Origin: Phoebastria nigripes
Taxonomy: Eukaryota; Chordata; Aves; Procellariiformes; Diomedeidae
NCBI GenBank assembly: GCA_035582835.1
Contig: JAYKAV010000944.1
Span: 1,166,372 to 1,230,371 of the forward strand
DNA length: 64,000 nt
Reading direction: 5' to 3'
Shown here: positions 58,151-64,000 of the stretch, in pieces
How the letters are laid out: each line of letters starts with the position of its first letter
Position numbering within the stretch: position 1 is the stretch's first letter
Program-made: the position numbers and the translations under genes
Notes under the pieces: model-generated
Database searches by the model: none
The model's input: only the letters and a program-made list of their open reading frames with translations
What the model was told of the DNA's origin: nothing

Positions 58151-61100
58151 GTATCAGTAAAGGCATGAGTTCTGCTCTCTTTCTATCCAGAATTTGATGC
58201 CTCTGTTGCACTTGCCTTCTCCACAGCTACATCAAATTATTGGCCCAGAGCCCTGCTGTGATCAGACTAATACAGCTCTTCTTTTTACCTGTGACAAGGT
58301 ATTTGCAAGAGCAGACTCTTGGTTTTAGTCTTCTGGCACATGAGCAACAATTTCACACCATGAACAACTTTACACTATGAATCTCATGATTTTTTACACT
58401 GTGAATCTCATTTCTGTAACTCCAGTCCTTATGACGACCCAGTTCTTTCAGTGTGTTACCTTAATCTTTTCCTGTATCAATGGCACATGCTAGCTTTGGG
58501 TCCACTACGTTACCGTTTCACACTTGAATTTTTGTTCTAAGAATGACCCTTGAGAAAATTTCTCAGTAACCTCCCTCCTGCCTGACACTTTCCCTTTCAA
58601 GGTTATTCTTCAGCCAATTTACAGTGCCTTCATTAATCCCCTCCACTTCATCTAAAGTAGTTTTTCGTGAAGATTTTACTAATGCTCTTCACTAAAGTGC
58701 ATTTGATGAGATCGGATGCCTTCTCTTTACTAAGAAACCCTATTTCATCAGGTCGGTCTGTCGAAATCTATTCAGCAGAGAACTCATGATGTATTTTCTT
58801 TTGTATTCTTGCTCACCTGTTTGTTCTCAAAGCCTTGCATAACACTGAGATCAGATCATACTCACCTGGATGACTTTTTTTCTCTTCTCGCTCTGAACTG
58901 TAATACTGTGTTTGCTGTTCTCAAATTTTACAGTGGAGTCACAGACTGAAAAGACTCCTGAGAAGTTCTTGTTATTTCACCCCGGTTTTATGTGCCACTT
59001 TTCTGAATTTGGGGAAGGATGGTATTGAATAAGGCTCTCCCCTTCTGTGAGACTGGCTTCCGCTGAGGCCATTCCCAGTTATTTTCGATTTTTCTGACCC
59101 TACTTCTTCCTGAACACCACAGCAAAATACTCGTCCGTCGGCTGTGCCGATGCTCTCCGCAAAGCCATCGTACTACAACAGCAGCTCCGCTTTGTCTCTG
59201 ATCTTACGGCAAAAGAGACTTTCACTCTGCTTCAGCACTGTTGGCGAGTTATAGCACAGCTTGACTTTTTTCCAGTGCTCACTTTCTCTGTGTCCTTTTT
59301 GATTTCTGAAATGACAAGTCATTGCTCTAAATTTATCCCACTCCCTACAACAGGGAGTGGATCAAAAGGCATTTCAGCTTGTAGGAGCATGCCTGACCCT
59401 ACTGGGCTACCCTATCTCTAATCTCTTTGTCACATATAAGCATGGGTACTCTGGCTATTTGTTCTTTATTAACTGGAACCATTAATTGGATTCTGAAGGA
59501 AAAGATTTTCACTTCTGAACATCCAACAGAGAGAACATTTACTCCCACGCTGAGCACCCTTTTTTCCCTGACAACCAATGCTTCTGACATAGCCTCAAGC
59601 TACTCTAGACACTCAGCCTAGCAAACCCTAACTCAGCCTATTCGTATCTGATCTTAAATGCTCAGCACAACCTAAGCAGTCACTGCTGAACTGACAACAC
59701 TGGTGTGCAGTTCCAGCTCCTGACATTTAAAAGCATTTTCCCTGGTTGTGAGGTTCATGGGACCGGTAGACATACAGTGAAATGTGCAGAGGTGCCGACT
59801 GTAACCCAATGTGCACAAATCTACGGATATCTGTAGGAAAATGCAGCTGTGGGAAGTATGGCTGATGCATAGAGATGTTGCCTCAGGCTGACTTGGTGGC
59901 CAAGAAGGGTCCATAGAGGAAGAAGGTGGTCGGCTGCTGCTGCTGCTCCTCTCCTGTTTTCCAAAACAGGTTGTTCACCNCTCTTTCTGAATTAGACATG
60001 AGCTGGCTTTGCTGTCTCTGTCCCCTCTCTTTGGGGAGGCTCATACTGCGTCTACGAAACCTGTAGCTCCTCAAGTCCCCCTGCCTACTCAAGCAAAATT
60101 TTCTAAGCCTTTGAGTCAGACTTCCATGCTGGTGGGTTTGAGCATCAAAAGGGCATCCTGGAGNTGATTAAATGGTTCCTCAGGTCCTACTGGTGTTGCC
60201 TTTTTAACCCCCTGTGAAACGCAGTCTTCAGAAAATACTTCAGTTGGAGACTTTCCTCCCTGTCCATCAGGGCTGTGATGAAGGACCACAGCTATATCAG
60301 ATGTATTTGTGGCATAACCACAGCGTTTAGATACACAGAGGGAGGGAAGAAATGAATTCTTAAGTCCCTTAACATAACCGTGACAAGCCTGTTCACTTCG
60401 TAGGGATGAACTAACAGTTAAACAGGCTGCAATTTCTTATGGGGCAACTTGCCAGGTTTCACCAGTTCTGATCTTCCTGCATAAAACCCTTTGGTGTTTT
60501 TAAGCAGAAGCCCTCATCAAGTCTCCATCAAGTCCAGGAGGGTTTGGTTTTGAAGATATATTAATTTATACTCTTCAAGAGGCAATTCACAATGCAGCTT
60601 TCTCAGGAATGATCTGGTAATTTCCTAAATTTGGTCAGACCCCAAGAACCCAGCTTTGAAGTCATGAAGAATTACCCCAATGTATGCACCTCCTAGGACA
60701 CAGAGAACCCGACCCATATCCTATGGAAAAGCACCCAGAACTATGTTTTCAAAGCACCACAGCTTTTAAATAGTACTAATAAAAAATCAGTTCATAAACA
60801 ATTTGTTTTATCACCTCACATTATCCTCATTTGCCCTTTCAGAAACGGGTAGAAGAAGAGCCCTGTTCACTTGAATGACATAATGCTTTCTTGTGGGCTC
60901 CAGAGAAACTATAGCTGTCTCTACTGCAAACTGTAATCACTGTATAAATGTCTGTTTAATTATCTTTCCACTTAAAACCATGTGCAGGTCAAGATCGTTT
61001 CATTAATGCCCCTTTTTTCACACTGCTGTCTAATGGAAAACCTTTATAACCGCAGGCGTTTCTCTTCTCTGCCACCAAATTCTCTTTCTCTCTATTTTTC

Positions 61101-64000
61101 TCCTTCCACACTGTGAGATCTCAGGGCCCTCCAAATGTTAAATCACGTCCAGAGCTAAACTCTCAAAACCATCCATGCTTCCACCTAATAAATCAGGTCA
61201 TGGCACATCAACACATGAAATATTTATCAGACCCCTATGCGGTGGCCTAAGTTGATGTTTTCTTCAGAATTCAATATTTTTTGAGTCTATGAAAAAGGTT
61301 GGGGTTTTCCCCCTAACAATTTCTGAAAAAGCCAAACGCAGATGATATCAGGTATCCTACCCTTCCCACACGGGTAGTAATGAGAGCTGCGGAAAATTTT
61401 GGGGACAATTTGTACCCGAGCAATTGTTCTCACTCACTCAGAATAATTGCATACAACTTTGGCATCAAGCTGTCCCTGTGTTTCGGATGGCCAGCCCTAA
61501 AGATACTCCGAGAGCGCAGAGACCTGTAGGTTTGTCCTTGGTGAGTGCCTGGATAATTCCACAACAAGAAAGGATTTTCCCAAAATGAAGAGAAAACAAG
61601 CCCAGAGTTCCCTTTTCATTGCCCAGACATTTCCCAGGTTGACAAATGAAAACTAAAAAAAAAAACAAACTTGAGATGGTAAAGATGAAAAGCTTTGCAA
61701 AAAATGTTAAATTTCTGGACATTATGCAGTATCCCATGATTCTTTATGACAAAATGGGAAAGCTTCACCAGAAACTAGCTATTCCCTGAAAGAAAGGAAA
61801 AAAAAAAAAAAAAAAAATTATATTCTGCTAAAAATAATTTATTATGGAAACTTAGACCCGAGGAACACTTTTGTGTCTGCGGTGTCGGGTACATATGTCT
61901 GCTCTATCGCATCCTGCCAGCCTCCTTCCTCCTGCAGTCTCACTTCAGACTTGCCCACTCACTCNCCGGTTGCCAGATCCCCAGTTTGACGTTGCTGTGG
62001 TTTCAGCAGAGCTCACTGGGAAGCTCTCCCACACCTGCAGGCTCCCTCCTCCCAGCTGTCAGGAGGAGGAACCCGGTTTGTGGGAAACCATATATTTCAG
62101 ATAGGGTTTAGTGAAGAAGTGTGGATGGCAGCTCTTAGGAAGTGCTGTGTGCTCAGACATACTGACGGGTATTAAGTGGAAAACAACATATAAATCAGCT
62201 TCAGCCCACTCTCCCGCTTTTGTAGCAAATTTTGTATAAATAGAATAATTTATCTGCTTCTTTATGGGAGGGTTTTGCTCTCCACCTCTTTCTTTTCCAG
62301 TCGCCCCGGCTACATCCACACCAGTAAACGAAGCAGTGCCGGGACCAGGCTAAGACATAAAATTTAGCACAACCCCTGGCACACTTTTGGTCTGGGCAAA
62401 CTGGCTCCTAGGCAGAGCTCAAGAGTTAGCACAGGGACTAATGCCCAGCAAGCCACCCACTGTGGATCCCTTTTGGGGAAGCCAGGAGACCTTAATATCC
62501 TGTATATGGCTTGGCCATGCCAGCTGGCCTCACGGCTGCCTTGGATTTACCACCATGGATGTGGTCACTGCAATCACAGATGATTTTCAGCCACAAACAT
62601 CCTTTACCTTGCGCTTGCTGCTCTTTCACTCCCCTTCCTAGGAAAACATCAGAGGGTAAAGCGGCTGGGTGTTTGGATAATAAGATCACCATCTATTTCA
62701 GGAATGAAAACAAGCAAATAGAGAGTCCTAAAAAATACTAGTGCTCATCCAAGAGGCAAATGGTCATGGGACTGCAGCATATGGAGGGTGATTCTCTGCT
62801 ATTCTGCAGCCAATTACTTCTTGGATTTCACAGGCGAAACCCTGCTGGTAGCAGCACACGTAGTGGAGGAGAGCTCGCTCGCTGAAAAGCCTAAAATTAT
62901 GATAATTACCTCTGATCTGGGAGATGTGGTCTCACCGGTGAATCCAGACCAACTACGTGCAACCAGGGAGAGGAACCTCCGCTCCCCGGGGTCTGCCCCG
63001 TGCCCTGGGGTCCTTCAGGGAGATGCGGGAAGAGTGGCCAGAGATCCAGACAGTTCCTGATCCTGCTCTCCAGGTGGGAAAGGAAGACATGGGAAGAGCC
63101 CCTTCTCCTGCCGAGGCCAGGCAAGCCTCTTGGCCAACCTCTTCAAGACACGTTATGGGGCAGAGGGAAGCAGATGGCCGGGCGTTTAGGGGTCTGGCAG
63201 GAGGAATGTCTGGGCATTTGGCAAAGAGTCCTGATTTAGCTGCATTTCCTTCTGCTTGGACACTTTCTAGATGTGCATGCTACTCCTGCTTGATAGGGAT
63301 GCTGTTTCTTAGGTGACTTTATCAGAGCAAGTAAGAGCTTATGGTGCATGGCAGCTGGTGAGCCCTGATTCACCCCTTATCTGTTATTATGAACCAAAGG
63401 CATCCTCACAAATACCTGTGCAAGTTCTCTCCCTCGTGCAGGGAAGTCTGTACCCCCTTGCCATGAGGTTATATTAAAAATGTTGGTGTGCACAGCCCAG
63501 CCCGTGAGTTGGGTTATTTCTCCTCGAGTGGGGAGCGGCAGCTGTGGGTTTGGGAACGCAGGACAGAAGAATTTGTGCGGGACCAACAGAAAAAGTAGTC
63601 AGGCCGGTGGGGTTTTATTGCACAAGAGACATGTTGTACTCTTCATGATGTCCCGTACATCTTCCATTCTTCAGAAGATTGTCATAACGGTTCCTGACCG
63701 ATGTATCGTGCCAGGCAGTGTTGAAATACAGGAAGGGAAGAAGCCTGCTCCAAATGTTACTGATCCTTATTGTACAGGAGGAAAAATGAGTCCATAAGAG
63801 CAGGATGACTCTCACTGCAATATTCAGAGGTTCCTCTGGAAGAGATGAGATTTGAGCCAAATTTTTTTGAGTACAAGTCTTTCGGCTTTGCCACATAGCC
63901 GTTCATTTTCCCTAAAGCACATGGCAAAAAGACAGAAAAAGGCAGGCAGTGAAACCCATCTGAGTGCCAGTCACTCCTCCTCTTAGGCGCATTTCAAAAG
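58151..64000. other. Noncoding stretch, possible old LINE remains
   Basis: No gene found. At about 58550-58880 the minus strand may carry a very old CR1/L3 piece (TTCAGCCAATTTACAGTGCC and CATCAGGTCGGTCTGTCGAA resemble the reverse of old CR1 RT wording). An A-run occupies 61798-61817. Frames in 62.8-63.3 kb are short and without domains. No defensin exon was found. Confidence 0.5.
62489..62533 (+). repeat. Unidentified dispersed repeat, copy E (partial)
   Basis: Only the left half is recognisable: TTAATATCCTGTATATGG, then TGGCCATGCCAGCTGGCCTCA. The right half cannot be followed. Confidence 0.4.

Noticed and set aside
1..64000. CRISPR arrays, tRNA or rRNA genes
   Set aside because: No spaced direct repeats, no cloverleaf-like A/B box pair and no rRNA wording were seen; this is vertebrate DNA.

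Overview
This is a bird genome fragment. Many CR1 retrotransposon fragments ending in the avian (ATTCTATG)n tail, a solo LTR of a type I recognise from bird genomes, and small two-exon defensin genes of the egg-specific ovodefensin family all support this. The species cannot be fixed. The A-type peptides look more like waterfowl cygnin than galliform gallin, but that is an impression from memory, not a tree. Scattered single N bases point to a draft assembly.

Layout. Positions 1-28000 hold no gene I can support: a C-rich start with a degenerate minisatellite, AT-rich unique sequence, two CR1 3' ends, a long hairpin near 4.1 kb and two copies of an unidentified dispersed repeat of about 105 bp. 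From 28 to 55.9 kb lies an ovodefensin cluster. It holds a B-type gene (28119-28908, minus), an A-type gene (33090-34577, minus), a B-type gene (38806-39487, plus), a second A-type gene (49766-51211, minus) and a decayed B-type copy (55143-55905, plus). All share one architecture. A TATA box lies about 90-100 bp before the ATG. Exon 1 is 58 nt and encodes the signal peptide. The intron is phase 1. Exon 2 encodes the whole six-cysteine peptide, and a poly(A) signal follows about 92-105 bp after the stop. A solo LTR (31149-32159) separates the first gene from the rest.

The 33-39.5 kb pair (A minus, B plus, head to head) is repeated at 49.6-55.9 kb, offset about 16.3-16.7 kb. Two blocks inside the repeat are almost identical while their flanks have diverged, suggesting gene conversion: about 660-690 bp over A-type exon 2, and about 345 bp just upstream of the B-type TATA box. 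A CR1 in unit 1 has a recognisable empty site in unit 2. Between the units (39.6-49.5 kb) are mostly CR1 remains, including one whose endonuclease half is joined to its 3' end without most of the reverse transcriptase. Positions 56-64 kb contain no gene I can support.

The genes probably act together as secreted egg-white or oviduct antimicrobial peptides. That function is inferred from the family; the sequence itself shows the secretion signals, cationic mature peptides and cysteine frameworks.
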